A DNA stretch of 64,000 nt, taken from NCBI RefSeq assembly GCF_014705605.1, contig NZ_JACXIZ010000022.1:1-64000 (forward strand), written 5' to 3'. Below are positions 8,263 through 17,941 of the stretch, piece after piece (the first letter of the stretch is position 1; each line of letters starts with the position of its first letter). The DNA is from Paenibacillus sabuli (GTDB lineage: Bacteria > Bacillota > Bacilli > Paenibacillales > Paenibacillaceae). The notes under the pieces are model-generated. The model was not told the DNA's origin. It did not search any database and worked only from the letters and a program-made list of their open reading frames with translations. A program made the position numbers and the translations under genes.

Positions 8263-9243
8263 TTACCAGATGCTTTTGCCGGTGGCGCGCTTGGCCGCGG
8301 CGTTGCCGCCGATGACGAGCGCGAAGCCGACCAGCGATTCGAACAGGCCGACAGCGGTCGAGAAGCTGTATTCCATCGACGACAGCCCCATCCGGTAGAT
8401 GAAGGTGCCGATGACGTCGCCGGTCTCGTAGACAGTGGGGTTGTACAGCAGCAGGATCTGCTGCGTCCCCGCCTCCAGCACATTGCCCACGCGCAGGATC
8501 AGCATCAGGATGATCGTCGAGGCGATGCCCGGCAGCGTAATCAGCAGCATCTGCTGCAGCCGGCTCGCGCCGTCGAGCCGCGCCGCCTCGTACAGCTCCG
8601 GATCGAGACCGGCAATCGCGGCGATGAAGATGATCGCATTCCAGCCTGCCTCCTTCCAGCCGTCGGTGGCGATCACGACCCAGCGGAACACGCTGTTGTC
8701 CATCAGGAAGTGGATCGGCTCGCCGCCCAGCGCCACGATGACCTGATTGACGATGCCTCCAGACGGCGACAGCACATTGACGAACAGGCCGGCGATGACG
8801 ACCCAGGACAGGAAGTGCGGCAGATAGATGATCGTCTGGATCGAGCGCTTGAACCACATCAGCCGCACCTCATTGAGCAGCAGCGCGATCGCAATCGGGA
8901 TCGGGAACAGGATGACCACCTTGTAGAGACTGATGACAATCGTGTTGGTCAGCACCCGGGCGAAGTCCGGCGACTGGAACAGGCGCTCGAACTGCGCCAA
9001 TCCGACCCACTCGCTGCCGCCGATGCCTGCGAAAATATTAAAGTCCTGAAAAGCAATCACAAGCCCGTAGATCGGCGCGTACTTGAACAGCAGCAAAAAC
9101 ACCAGGCCCGGCACCAGTAGCAAATACAAATCGTAATTACGCTTGATCTGCGGCAGCCGAGCCGGCCGCTCCTTGCCCGCGCGCGGCGTGCGCGTCAAGC
9201 CCGAGCCGTCGCCCGGCCCCGGGCCAGGGCCTTGGTACGCCAT
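8263..9243 (-). CDS. Sugar ABC importer 1: permease (LplB type)
   Basis: Encodes 326 residues. A long basic and proline-rich cytoplasmic N-terminus (about 30 residues) precedes the first span, then the family signature YAPIYGLVIAFQDFNIF, and the EAA loop reads YEAARLDGASRLQQMLLITLP. The end carries a VIGGNAAAKRATG segment where relatives have a TNxxAKK motif. It is the first gene of the importer 1 operon. A TATACT box at 9276-9281 lies 30 bases upstream with no recognisable -35 sequence, suggesting that the nearby two-component system activates it. The ATG has GAGGGGGTGA 5 bases upstream. Confidence 0.9.
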   Translation of the reverse strand: MAYQGPGPGPGDGSGLTRTPRAGKERPARLPQIKRNYDLYLLLVPGLVFLLLFKYAPIYGLVIAFQDFNIFAGIGGSEWVGLAQFERLFQSPDFARVLTNTIVISLYKVVILFPIPIAIALLLNEVRLMWFKRSIQTIIYLPHFLSWVVIAGLFVNVLSPSGGIVNQVIVALGGEPIHFLMDNSVFRWVVIATDGWKEAGWNAIIFIAAIAGLDPELYEAARLDGASRLQQMLLITLPGIASTIILMLILRVGNVLEAGTQQILLLYNPTVYETGDVIGTFIYRMGLSSMEYSFSTAVGLFESLVGFALVIGGNAAAKRATGKSIW

Positions 9244-9350
9244 GCGCTCACCCCCTCTTTCGTGGAATTGCCCCCAGTATACCGCCTGCCCGGCGCGCCG
9301 CGATACGTACAGCCTTTAACCGTTCTGGTCGATATGTAAGGAAACCGCTC

Positions 9351-11141
9351 TCAGCGCTCCGGCAAGCGATCGACGAAGATCGTCACCGTCGTCCCGACGT
9401 CGGGGGCCGAGTCCAGCTGCATGCGGCAGCGGCCATGCGTATAGATGCGCAGCCGCTCCATGACGTTGTACAGGCCGTACCCGGCGGGGGCCGGTCCCGG
9501 CGCGCCCTGCAGGCCGGAGGTCAGGCGCTCCGCCTGCTCCGCCGGCATGCCGGCGCCGTCGTCGCGGACGCGGATCGCGTAACCCGCGCCGCTCGCATAC
9601 GCGTGCACAAGCAGCCGACCGGTGTGCCCTTCCTTGCGCTGAATGCCGTGCAGGACGGCGTTCTCGACCAGCGGCTGCACCGTCAGCTTCGGAATCCGGC
9701 ACTCCCGTACGGCCGGGTCGAGCTCCAGCTCGAAGGTGAAATTGTCGAAGCGATGCTGCTGAATGTCCAGATAAGCCCGCGCCAGATTGAGCTCGTCCTC
9801 CACCGTCACGAGATCGCGGCCCTTGCTCAGCGTCAGGCGGAAATACTGGGCGAGCGTATTCAGCATCCGGCTGATGTCCGAAGCGCCGCGGGTGAGCGCC
9901 ATCCAATTGATCGTATCGAGCGCATTGTAGAGAAAATGCGGATTGATCTGCGCCTGCAGCGCCCGCAGCTGGGCCTCGCGCTCCTTCATGCGCGTCTCGT
10001 AATGGTCCGCGACCAGCTGCTCGTGCGTCGTCAGCATATGCGCCACGCTCTGCTCCAGGCGCAGGATCACGCCGCGCCGGTTCGCGATGCGCTCCCCGAC
10101 CGTCTCGGCGCCGCGCAGCCGCAGCCGGCTCGTAATCTGGCGCAGCCGCGCCACCATGCCATCTGTGACGTAGGCGAACACGAGGAATGCCGCCAGAATG
10201 AACAGCAGCAAAAAGGACAGGATCAGCACCAGCGGCGAGGCGAAGCTGGTGGCCCAGTCCGGACGGCTGATCGCGCGCGCAGGCACGAACGAGACGGTCT
10301 TCCAGCCATTCTGCTGCAGCGTGTCGTAGATCGCCAGATACGGCTCGCCGCGATGCGCGAACCGCAGGATGCCGGACCTCCCGGACGTCATCTCCGCGAA
10401 CTGCGGCTGCGGCAACAGCCGCTCGCCGATCCGGCTCGCGCCGCTGTGCGAGACGATGCGCCCTGCGCGGTCCAAAATATACATCGCCTCCGCGTCGTCG
10501 GCGAACTCCGCCCCCGATAAAATCGGCGCATAATTCGTCTCCGGCACGAGGATCTCCATGATCCCGATGACACGCTCAAAGCGCTGCGGGTCGCGGATCA
10601 GGCGGGCCAGCGACAGCGCCTGCACCTCGCCGGCGGCGCCGTACAATTGCGGGCGGGTCGACACCCAGTAGGCCGCGCCGCTGCGCGCCATCACATCCCC
10701 ATACCACGGCTGGGCCCGCGCCTCGCTGAGGCCGAAGAAGTGGACGTGCTCGCGGGCGTACAGCTTGTCGTCGGGGACGTACAGCTTGATCCCCAGGATG
10801 TCGTGCCCCTTGAGGCTCTTGATCAGGCTGGCGAGATTGCGCTGCTCCATCACCTGGTCGAAGCGGTACCCGGAGGCCGGCTCGGCCAGATTGTCGTACA
10901 GCAGCTCGTTGAGGATGAGCGAATCCGACACCTCGAGCACTATGGAGAGCCGATAATCGACATTGATCCGCACCTGCTCCACGGCGCGCAGCATCGATTC
11001 GGCGACCTGGCGCTCGAGCTCGGCCGACGCCTTGTGGAAATAGACGTACAGCAGCGCGCAGGCGGGGAGCAAGACGAGCAGCAGATAGACATAGACGATC
11101 TTGCGGTACGCCGCCCACAGCAGCCGCAGCTTGTGCCCCAT
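9351..11141 (-). CDS. Sensor histidine kinase, YesM type, of importer 1
   Basis: Encodes 596 residues. The layout is a short cytoplasmic start, span 1 (about 10-32), a 250-residue extracellular Cache-like sensor, span 2 (about 295-320), a HAMP-like linker, the His_kinase dimer region with the phospho-acceptor in INPHFLYNALDTINW, and a HATPase domain with VENAVLHGI and RDDGAGMP. It should sense an extracellular sugar, or its binding protein, and phosphorylate the response regulator encoded upstream. The ATG overlaps the regulator's stop codon (TGATG at 11139-11143), so the two are translationally coupled. Importer 1 follows 107 bases downstream, which fits local control. Confidence 0.93.
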   Translation of the reverse strand: MGHKLRLLWAAYRKIVYVYLLLVLLPACALLYVYFHKASAELERQVAESMLRAVEQVRINVDYRLSIVLEVSDSLILNELLYDNLAEPASGYRFDQVMEQRNLASLIKSLKGHDILGIKLYVPDDKLYAREHVHFFGLSEARAQPWYGDVMARSGAAYWVSTRPQLYGAAGEVQALSLARLIRDPQRFERVIGIMEILVPETNYAPILSGAEFADDAEAMYILDRAGRIVSHSGASRIGERLLPQPQFAEMTSGRSGILRFAHRGEPYLAIYDTLQQNGWKTVSFVPARAISRPDWATSFASPLVLILSFLLLFILAAFLVFAYVTDGMVARLRQITSRLRLRGAETVGERIANRRGVILRLEQSVAHMLTTHEQLVADHYETRMKEREAQLRALQAQINPHFLYNALDTINWMALTRGASDISRMLNTLAQYFRLTLSKGRDLVTVEDELNLARAYLDIQQHRFDNFTFELELDPAVRECRIPKLTVQPLVENAVLHGIQRKEGHTGRLLVHAYASGAGYAIRVRDDGAGMPAEQAERLTSGLQGAPGPAPAGYGLYNVMERLRIYTHGRCRMQLDSAPDVGTTVTIFVDRLPER

Positions 11142-12793
11142 CAGCCCCGGTCCTCGCGGTACGTATCGCGGTACTCGCGCGGATTCATGCCCGCCCACTT
11201 GCGGAACTGCTTGGAAAAATAACTCGGCTCCGCGTACCCGATCGCGAAGCAGACCTCTGCCAGCTTCAGATCGGTGTCGCGGAGCAGCTCCTGCGCCTTG
11301 TGCATCCGCACGCGCGTGATGTATTCATTGATCGTCTCGCCCGTCTCTTGCTTGAACAGCAGGCAGATATACGTCTGCGACAAGTACACCTTGGCGGCGA
11401 TGTCGGCGATTGTCAGATTGCCGCCGTATTCCGACTCGACGATCTGCACGATGCTGCGCACCGCCTCGTGCGAGCGCGTCCGCTTGCGCCGCTCGACCGC
11501 GTCGCACACCGCCTCCAGCAGTCCGAGCAGCTCGCACTGCATGTCCTCCAGCGTCTCCAGCTGTGCCACGCGCGCCCAGGCCTCCGCCTCGCGGCGGCTC
11601 AGCGCCTCGGTACCGAAGCCGAACTCCGCGACGAACTCGGAAATCTTGAGCAGCAGCTGCAGGCAGATGCGCTGGCTGTCCTTGTAGCCGATCGTCCGCT
11701 CCGCCGCCAGCGCGGCGAACGTCTCCGAGAGCTGCGCCTGCAAGGCGGAGCGGTCGGCCGACTTGAGCAGCGCGGCCAGCTCGGCGATCCGCGCGTGCCA
11801 TCCGCCAAAATCGACGGCCCGCTCCGAGCCGAGCGCATCAAAGGCGATGACCCGATTGCGGCCCAGGTACAGCTTGTGCGCGATCGCTTCGTAGGCCATG
11901 GCGTACGAGGCATGCAGCTGACCGAGCCCGCTCGCGACGCCGCCGATGCCGATCGTCAGGCTGATGCCGCCGGCGAGCCGCCCCAGGGACCCGCTCAGGT
12001 CCGCCTTGAGCCGCTCGGCAAGCGGCACGAGCGACTCGATGCCGCCCCGCTCGCCGAGCTGGACGGCCAGCACGTACTCGCCGCGCCGGTGCTCGAAGAC
12101 AAAGCCCGCCTGCTCCGCCTCCAGCACCTCCTGGCAAATGTTGCAGACGGCAAACGACACCAGCTCCGCCTCGCGCTCGGGCATCGCCTCGAAGACGGCC
12201 TGCGAATTGTCGATGCTGACCAGCAGCACGGCGTACGACGCCTCGCACGCGAGACCCAGCTCTAAAAAAGCGGCGCGCCTGCCCAGCGCGGCGCCGTCAT
12301 GCTCGCCTCCGCTCTCGCCGCCGCGAATGAGCTGAACGAAAAATCTTTCGCGCAGGAGCGGCATGCTTTCGTGCAGCCTGGCGCTCATGCGCTGCAGCAG
12401 GTCGCGGCGTCCGCGCTCGCGGTGGGTCAGCGTCACGATCTTCTCGACAACCTCGGTGAGCTCCGGCAGATGCACCGGCTTCAATATATAATCGACCGCA
12501 TCCATCTTCATCGCGGTCTTCAAGTAATCGACCTCGTCGTAGCCGCTGACAAATACAACCTTGACCTCGGGCAGGAGGGCCCGCAGCCGCCCGGTCATCT
12601 CGATCCCGTCCATCACCGGCATCCGCACATCGGTCAGCACGATGTCGGGCTGCAGCGCCTCCGCGAGCTCGAGTCCCTTGCGTCCGTTCTCCGCTTCTCC
12701 CGCCACCTCGATGCCGTACTTGGCCCAATCCATGCACACCCTGAGTCCGCGGCGCGTCGAGCGCTCGTCGTCGACAATGATCAGCTTCTCCAT
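11141..12793 (-). CDS. Response regulator, YesN type (receiver plus AraC HTH), of importer 1
   Basis: Encodes 550 residues. The N-terminal receiver domain starts MEKLIIVDDERSTRRG with its phospho-acceptor Asp in DIVLTDVRMPVMDG, and FVSGYDEVDYLKTAM plus YILKPV provide the Thr/Ser and Lys positions. A roughly 270-residue linker follows, then a C-terminal AraC-type double helix-turn-helix with VYLSQTYICLLFKQETGETINEYI and FAIGYAEPSYFSKQFRKWAGMNP. It should activate the importer 1 operon when phosphorylated by the downstream kinase. I chose ATG 12793, which has AAGGGGGAG 9 bases upstream, over ATG 12835. A TATAAT box at 12834-12839 suggests a promoter of its own. Confidence 0.93.
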   Translation of the reverse strand: MEKLIIVDDERSTRRGLRVCMDWAKYGIEVAGEAENGRKGLELAEALQPDIVLTDVRMPVMDGIEMTGRLRALLPEVKVVFVSGYDEVDYLKTAMKMDAVDYILKPVHLPELTEVVEKIVTLTHRERGRRDLLQRMSARLHESMPLLRERFFVQLIRGGESGGEHDGAALGRRAAFLELGLACEASYAVLLVSIDNSQAVFEAMPEREAELVSFAVCNICQEVLEAEQAGFVFEHRRGEYVLAVQLGERGGIESLVPLAERLKADLSGSLGRLAGGISLTIGIGGVASGLGQLHASYAMAYEAIAHKLYLGRNRVIAFDALGSERAVDFGGWHARIAELAALLKSADRSALQAQLSETFAALAAERTIGYKDSQRICLQLLLKISEFVAEFGFGTEALSRREAEAWARVAQLETLEDMQCELLGLLEAVCDAVERRKRTRSHEAVRSIVQIVESEYGGNLTIADIAAKVYLSQTYICLLFKQETGETINEYITRVRMHKAQELLRDTDLKLAEVCFAIGYAEPSYFSKQFRKWAGMNPREYRDTYREDRG

Positions 12794-12882
12794 GCGGCTG
12801 GCTCCCCCTTCGCTTCCGGCTATTCTTGCTTCCATTATACCGAATCCGGACTAGCACAGAAGGATGGGGAAATGGTCGAGGA

Positions 12883-14544
12883 TTATGCAAATGGGGGGGT
12901 TCTGCGGTAATCCGAGAGGTTCATGCCGGTGTGCCGCTTGAACAGCTTGTTGAAATACCGGCTGTCGGTGTAGCCGACCCGGCGGGCGATCTCGTACACC
13001 TTGAGCTCGGGATCGGCAAGCAGCGCCTTGGCCCGCTCGATCCGCAGCTCGATGAGATATTCGCTGATATTTCGCCCCGTCTCCTCCTTGAACAGGCTGC
13101 AGACATAGTTCGGTGACAGATACACCTGCTCGGACAGCTTGTCCAGACGGAACGGCTCGTTGTAATGGGCTTGCAAATACGCGATCATCTGCGCCACTGT
13201 GCGATTATCACTGTCTCGCCTCGTATGACGCGCCCGTACTGCCGCCGCCAGGCGATCCAGCAGCGCTTCCAGCTCCGCCAGCAAATCGGGCAGCACCCCG
13301 CCGCTGCGATGAAGACGGTCCCAGACCTGATAATCCGGCCCCAGCACCTCGGCAGCCCGCACCGACAGGGTCAGCAGCTCCATGCCAATCGCGCTGAGCA
13401 GGCGCATCGCCTGCATCACTGCATACTCCGGCTCCAGCAGCGCAGCGGAGGGCCGATAGAAGCGCGCGAGCAGCTCCGTCAGACGCTCGGACTCCCCTTG
13501 CTTGACTGCGAGCACCAGCTCGCGCTCCGCTTCCTCCGGATACGCGGACAGCGCCGGTCGGCCAGCCTGGAGCTCGCTGTAGGCCAGGACATGCCCGCCG
13601 CCCAGGAACGCCTTGTATTTGCACGCCTCTCCGGCGCTTATGTACGAATCGCGCAATTCCGCGACACTGCCGCATTCCAGCCCGATGCCGATGGTAGAGC
13701 CGAGGCCGCACGCCTGCTGCAGCGCCGCCTGCCACTCATGCGCGAGCCGCTTGACCCGCTCCATGCCGGTATCGTGTTCTCCGTCACGAAGGCTGACGCT
13801 TCCTCCCCCATCCGCCGCTTCGCGTCCGAGCACGACGCCGATACTGGACACATCCGGACCGGGGAAAATACCGCCGCGACCGTCGACGCGCTGCTGCAGC
13901 ACCTGTCCCGCTTGCAGCAGCCGCAGCTGCAGCTCCTCTTCCGGCTCGGCTTCGGACGCCGGATCCGGCGGCTCGAGCTGGACGAGCAACGCGCGACAGG
14001 GCTGATCGGCCGCCAGCGGGAGACCCAGGTACCGGAGCCGCGCTGCCAGCTCCTCTCCTGTCGGCGCGAGCCCGGCCGCCGCCTGCTGCAGGAAGCGCTC
14101 GCGCAGCAGCGGCATGCTCTCGCCCAGCTGCGCGCGCAAGCGCGCCGCCTCCTCGGCGTGCCGCTGCTCCGCCCGGCAGGCATCGCGCGCCTCCAGCACC
14201 TTGGCGACCAGCTCGTCCGGCATGACCGGCTTGAGCAGATAGTCGGCGGCGCCGAGCCGAAGCGCCTCCTGCGCATAGTCGAAATCCTCGTACCCGCTCA
14301 GAATAACGACCTTCGCCGTGCTGCCGGATGCGCGAATGCCGCGTGCCAGCTCCAGACCGGAGCAGCCGGGCATGCGAATATCCGTGACGACGATATCCGG
14401 GCGGCACGCGGCGAACAGTGTCCGGGCCTGGTGGCCGTCCGCCGCCACGCCGGCCAGCTCAATGCCGTGCGCGCGCCAATCGACGATGCCGGCGATGCCC
14501 TCCCGAATCATCTTCTCGTCGTCCGCAATCAGCAGTTTGATCAT
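12883..14544 (-). CDS. Response regulator, YesN type, of importer 2
   Basis: Encodes 553 residues with the same receiver–linker–AraC layout as the regulator at 11141-12793, but only moderately alike in sequence. The receiver has IADDEKMIREG, the phospho-acceptor Asp in DIVVTDIRMPGCSG, LSGYEDFDYAQEAL, and YLLKPV. The HTH pair reads VYLSPNYVCSLFKEETGRNISEYL and RRVGYTDSRYFNKLFKRHTGMNLSDYR. It lies 4 bases after its kinase gene and is the last gene of the importer 2 cluster. Its probable target is importer 2 and perhaps the secreted lyase upstream. The start has GAGGAG 8 bases upstream. Confidence 0.93.
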   Translation of the reverse strand: MIKLLIADDEKMIREGIAGIVDWRAHGIELAGVAADGHQARTLFAACRPDIVVTDIRMPGCSGLELARGIRASGSTAKVVILSGYEDFDYAQEALRLGAADYLLKPVMPDELVAKVLEARDACRAEQRHAEEAARLRAQLGESMPLLRERFLQQAAAGLAPTGEELAARLRYLGLPLAADQPCRALLVQLEPPDPASEAEPEEELQLRLLQAGQVLQQRVDGRGGIFPGPDVSSIGVVLGREAADGGGSVSLRDGEHDTGMERVKRLAHEWQAALQQACGLGSTIGIGLECGSVAELRDSYISAGEACKYKAFLGGGHVLAYSELQAGRPALSAYPEEAERELVLAVKQGESERLTELLARFYRPSAALLEPEYAVMQAMRLLSAIGMELLTLSVRAAEVLGPDYQVWDRLHRSGGVLPDLLAELEALLDRLAAAVRARHTRRDSDNRTVAQMIAYLQAHYNEPFRLDKLSEQVYLSPNYVCSLFKEETGRNISEYLIELRIERAKALLADPELKVYEIARRVGYTDSRYFNKLFKRHTGMNLSDYRRTPPFA

Positions 14545-14548
14545 GTCG

Positions 14549-16330
14549 CTAACTCCTCTCGTCTCGTTCGTTCCACAGCGGCAGCCTTACCTGCACGCGC
14601 GTACCCGAGGTCCCGCCGCCCTCGCCGCTATAGAAGCGCAGACCATACGCGCTGCCGGCGTACAGCTTGATGCGCTCGTTGACATTGTGCAGCCCGTATC
14701 CGCCTCGCTCCTGCGCTGCGAACGGCTCCGCCCCGTCCAGCATCGCATTGAGCCGAGCGGCGTCGCAGCCCGTCCCGTTGTCCGTGACATCGATGCGCAG
14801 CTCATGGCCATGCCGACGGACGCCGATCGCGATGCGGCCGGGCTCGTCCAGGTCGGCGAAGCCGTGCTGAATCGCATTTTCCACGAGCGGCTGCAGGATC
14901 AGCTTGATCATCGGTGCCCGCTCCAGACCGGACTCTACCGTGACCTCCTGCTTGAATGCGCTGTCGAAGCGGACCTGTTGAATCGTGACGTAGCAGCGCA
15001 CATGCTCCAGCTCGTGCGCCACGGTCGTCAGCTCGTTGGCCTTGTTCAGACTGAGCCGGAACAGCTGAGCCAGCGCCGTCACCATCGTGCTGATATCCCG
15101 CGCGTTGTAGCGCGTGGCGGCCATCCAATTGATCGCGTCCAGGGTATTGTACAGGAAGTGCGGATTGATTTGATGTTGAAGCGCTTTCAATTCGGCGGCG
15201 CGCATTTTTTCGTTGGTCGTGTGGATCGTCACGACCTGCGCCTGAAGCTCAGCCGACATGCGGTTGAAATGGCCGTACAGCTGCGTGATCTCATCCGTCC
15301 TCCCGCTTCCCAGTCGCAGCTGGGTGCCCAGATTCCCGCTCTCCAGACGTCGCATCGCCTTGGTCAGCGTGCCGATTCGTCTGGCCAATCTGCCGGAAAT
15401 GTAGATAGAATAAAGAATCGCCAGCCCGAAGCCGACCAGCGCGCTGATGATGGCCGCAACCTTGATGCCGGCGATCCGCTCGCGCAGCTCCCCCGTCGGT
15501 ACGAAGCCTACGAGCTTCCAAGGCGTGCCCGCAATGGTCTCGTACACGAACAGATGCGACCGGCCGCCGACCGTCGTGCGAAAATCGCCCCCTTCGCCCT
15601 CCATGATACGGGCTGCGTAGGGCTTGGCCGAGTAGTCGCGGCCAAGCAGGGTCTTGTTATGATGCGAAACAATGCGCCCGCGCTCGTCCATCAAGAAGAC
15701 AAAGCCGGTCTTGCCGATCCGAACATCGCCGACGACCTCCCAGATGCTGCGTTCGGGCAAGCTCACCGCAATCGCGCCCAGCTCGCGCTCGTCGGCCATG
15801 CTGCGCAACCGCCGAAACAGCGTCACCTCCGGCTCGCCGCCGGCATCCGGCGGCATCGAAGCCGCGCTCCACTGCATGCCGGCGTCGCGCTGCATCGCCT
15901 CGCGATACCCTGGCGCTTCATCCAGAAGCGAGAGCGCCTGCAGCTCCGCCACGTCCATGCTGTCCGGGAACTGGCCGACATCGCGGTAGTAGAGCCGAAT
16001 TCGATACGACTGCCGGTATCCGGTCAGATTGCTCAGGATAGCGCGCAGCTCGCGCACGTCATCCTGCAGCTGCGCCCATGTCGCGGGTGTCTGGCGGCTC
16101 AAGATGCGCTGCACGTCCGAATTGACGTACACGATCGTCGACAGCTCCTCCCCTTGGGCGAAGCGCAAGCTCAAGTTGCGGTTCGCCTGGGCAATCGTTT
16201 GCCTGACGGAGCCGCTGACCTCTTCTTCGATGGCCTCGCTGACCTTCCGATACGAAAACAAGCCGACGAGGGCCGCCGGCACAAGAATCGCAACCAAAAA
16301 CGAAAGCAACAACCGAGCGTAAAGCGGCAT
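14549..16330 (-). CDS. Sensor histidine kinase, YesM type, of importer 2
   Basis: Encodes 593 residues. Span 1 is at about 6-26 and span 2 at about 290-315, with an extracellular dCache-like sensor between them. A HAMP domain follows (RIGTLTKAMRRLESGNLGTQL), then the phospho-acceptor region INPHFLYNTLDAINWMA and the ATPase core with VENAIQHGF, DNGTGCD and GYGLHNVNERI. It should sense an extracellular sugar signal. The ATG has GAGGTGA 4 bases upstream. A sigma-A-like promoter at 16361-16389 lies in front, so the kinase and regulator can be expressed apart from importer 2. Confidence 0.93.
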   Translation of the reverse strand: MPLYARLLLSFLVAILVPAALVGLFSYRKVSEAIEEEVSGSVRQTIAQANRNLSLRFAQGEELSTIVYVNSDVQRILSRQTPATWAQLQDDVRELRAILSNLTGYRQSYRIRLYYRDVGQFPDSMDVAELQALSLLDEAPGYREAMQRDAGMQWSAASMPPDAGGEPEVTLFRRLRSMADERELGAIAVSLPERSIWEVVGDVRIGKTGFVFLMDERGRIVSHHNKTLLGRDYSAKPYAARIMEGEGGDFRTTVGGRSHLFVYETIAGTPWKLVGFVPTGELRERIAGIKVAAIISALVGFGLAILYSIYISGRLARRIGTLTKAMRRLESGNLGTQLRLGSGRTDEITQLYGHFNRMSAELQAQVVTIHTTNEKMRAAELKALQHQINPHFLYNTLDAINWMAATRYNARDISTMVTALAQLFRLSLNKANELTTVAHELEHVRCYVTIQQVRFDSAFKQEVTVESGLERAPMIKLILQPLVENAIQHGFADLDEPGRIAIGVRRHGHELRIDVTDNGTGCDAARLNAMLDGAEPFAAQERGGYGLHNVNERIKLYAGSAYGLRFYSGEGGGTSGTRVQVRLPLWNERDERS

Positions 16331-16360
16331 AATTCACCTCATCCTTGCCTGATTGACCTC

Positions 16361-16389
16361 ATTATAATCCCATCGCCGCCAGCGGGCAA
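16361..16389 (-). promoter_or_regulatory. Promoter of the importer 2 kinase/regulator pair
   Basis: On the minus strand TTGCCC (16384-16389) and a perfect TATAAT (16361-16366) are 17 bases apart. The transcript would start about 25 bases before the kinase start codon. Confidence 0.6.
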
Positions 16390-16457
16390 CGCACCCGCGC
16401 CCGGTGCCGAGGCGCAAGGCCGACGAACCGGGTACGGGGCGGCGTAATCGGAACCCG

Positions 16458-17864
16458 CTATTGCAGTTGCAACGGATCGAAGTCGGCGATGGTAAAGTCC
16501 TCGCGCCGGAAGGCGCCCTCGCTAATGCCCCGCTCGAAGGCCTCGTTGTACCGCTTCGTCAGGTCCGACAGCGCGGCGTCAATCTCCTTCTGCCCGTTGA
16601 TCACCTGCATGAATACGCTCTGCATCGTGTCTCCCTGGAGCTTGAGCCCCGGCGGGAACGGCGGCCATACGCCGTCTGCCTCCACAATCTGATAATGCTC
16701 CAGAAGGGGCACATCCGACTGATAGGCGGGGTCTTCGGCGACCTCGTTCAGCAGCGAAATGCCGCCGACCGTCTTCATGATCTCACCCATGAATGCGGGC
16801 GAATAGAGATATTCCATCGCCTTCCACGCCTTGTCCTTGTCCTCGGCGAACGCCGACATCGCGTAGCCCGAGCCCATCTGGATCGTCGACTTGCCGCGCG
16901 GCTCGCCGTCGATCGTAGGGAAGGCCGCCACGCCGACGTCGAAGCCGATGTCCATGGAGGCAAAGATACCCGGGTCCCAGGAAGCCCCGCCGATGATGCC
17001 GATCTCGCCTTCCGCGAACTTGGCCCGCCCCTGGTCGCTGCTCACCAAGAGCGCCCCCTTCAGCATGCTGCCGTCCTGCTCGATCTGCCGCGTCAGCTCC
17101 AGCAGCGGCCGGTACGGCTCGAAGTCGAAGCGCCCCTGGCGATGGTCGAAACCGCGATTCACGCCGATGGCATTGTAGCCCATGCCATTCATCAGGATCA
17201 CATCGGTGTAGTAACCATCGCCCATCGGCAGACCCAGTCCGGCCGCCGCGCCGCCGCTCGCCTCCGTGATTCGCTGCGCGAACTCGCGCAGCTCCTCGAA
17301 CGTCTGCGGCGGCTGCTCCGGATCGAGCCCGGCCTGTTCAAAGAGCGCCTTGTTGTACATCAGCCGCATCGTCGAGGCCTGATCCGGCAGCGTGTAGATC
17401 TGATCGCCGATGACGTTATTGTTCTCCACCCATACCCCGTCGCGGAAGCGGGCCTTGAAGTCGTCCGTCATATAATCGTTCAGCGGCTGCACCCAGCCGT
17501 TCTCGGCCGCCTTCTGCGTCGAGGACGGCCCGGTGATGGAGAAGATGTCCGGCCCTTCCTTGGTGGAGAAGGCCAGGCTGAGCACGTCGTTGTACTTGTC
17601 GGCGACGACGTTGAGCTCGATCTCCACACCGTCTTCGTTGGTATCGTTGTACGCGGTAATCAGCTCGGTCATTTTATCCTTAAGATTGCTCTGATGCGTC
17701 CATAGCGTGACCTTGGTCTTCTGTTCCGCTTGCGCCTGCGGCGGCTGCAGCTCCTCATTGTCGCCGCCTGTCGTCGCCTTGTTGCCGCCGGCGCAGCCAG
17801 CCAGCGCCGTCGCCAGCAGCACGGCTGCCAGCGCGCCGGCTCCCCTTTTTTGCATCTGTCTCAT
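16458..17864 (-). CDS. Sugar ABC importer 2: solute-binding lipoprotein (CUT1)
   Basis: Encodes 468 residues. The signal peptide ends in lipobox ALAGC (Cys about 24). The mature part opens with TKVTLWTHQSNLKDKMTELI and then VNVVADKY-type strands, the classic start of family-1 sugar-binding proteins. It ends with helical segments such as DAALSDLTKRYNEAFERG. It differs in type from the longer LplA-like proteins in this window and belongs with the MalE/UgpB group. It should bind oligosaccharides for the two permeases encoded just upstream. The start ATG 17864 has AGGAGGT 8 bases upstream. Substrate unknown. Confidence 0.9.
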   Translation of the reverse strand: MRQMQKRGAGALAAVLLATALAGCAGGNKATTGGDNEELQPPQAQAEQKTKVTLWTHQSNLKDKMTELITAYNDTNEDGVEIELNVVADKYNDVLSLAFSTKEGPDIFSITGPSSTQKAAENGWVQPLNDYMTDDFKARFRDGVWVENNNVIGDQIYTLPDQASTMRLMYNKALFEQAGLDPEQPPQTFEELREFAQRITEASGGAAAGLGLPMGDGYYTDVILMNGMGYNAIGVNRGFDHRQGRFDFEPYRPLLELTRQIEQDGSMLKGALLVSSDQGRAKFAEGEIGIIGGASWDPGIFASMDIGFDVGVAAFPTIDGEPRGKSTIQMGSGYAMSAFAEDKDKAWKAMEYLYSPAFMGEIMKTVGGISLLNEVAEDPAYQSDVPLLEHYQIVEADGVWPPFPPGLKLQGDTMQSVFMQVINGQKEIDAALSDLTKRYNEAFERGISEGAFRREDFTIADFDPLQLQ

Positions 17865-17941
17865 GTCTTGCTACCTCCTCGGTTGATACTTGGAATGTAT
17901 ATATACAGCCAGGGTCTGCGTGCAGACCGTCCGGCCCCATA

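Noticed and set aside
14318-16447. A 709-residue plus-strand open frame
   Set aside because: It is antisense to a histidine kinase and response regulator with all conserved motifs, and its translation is of shadow type.
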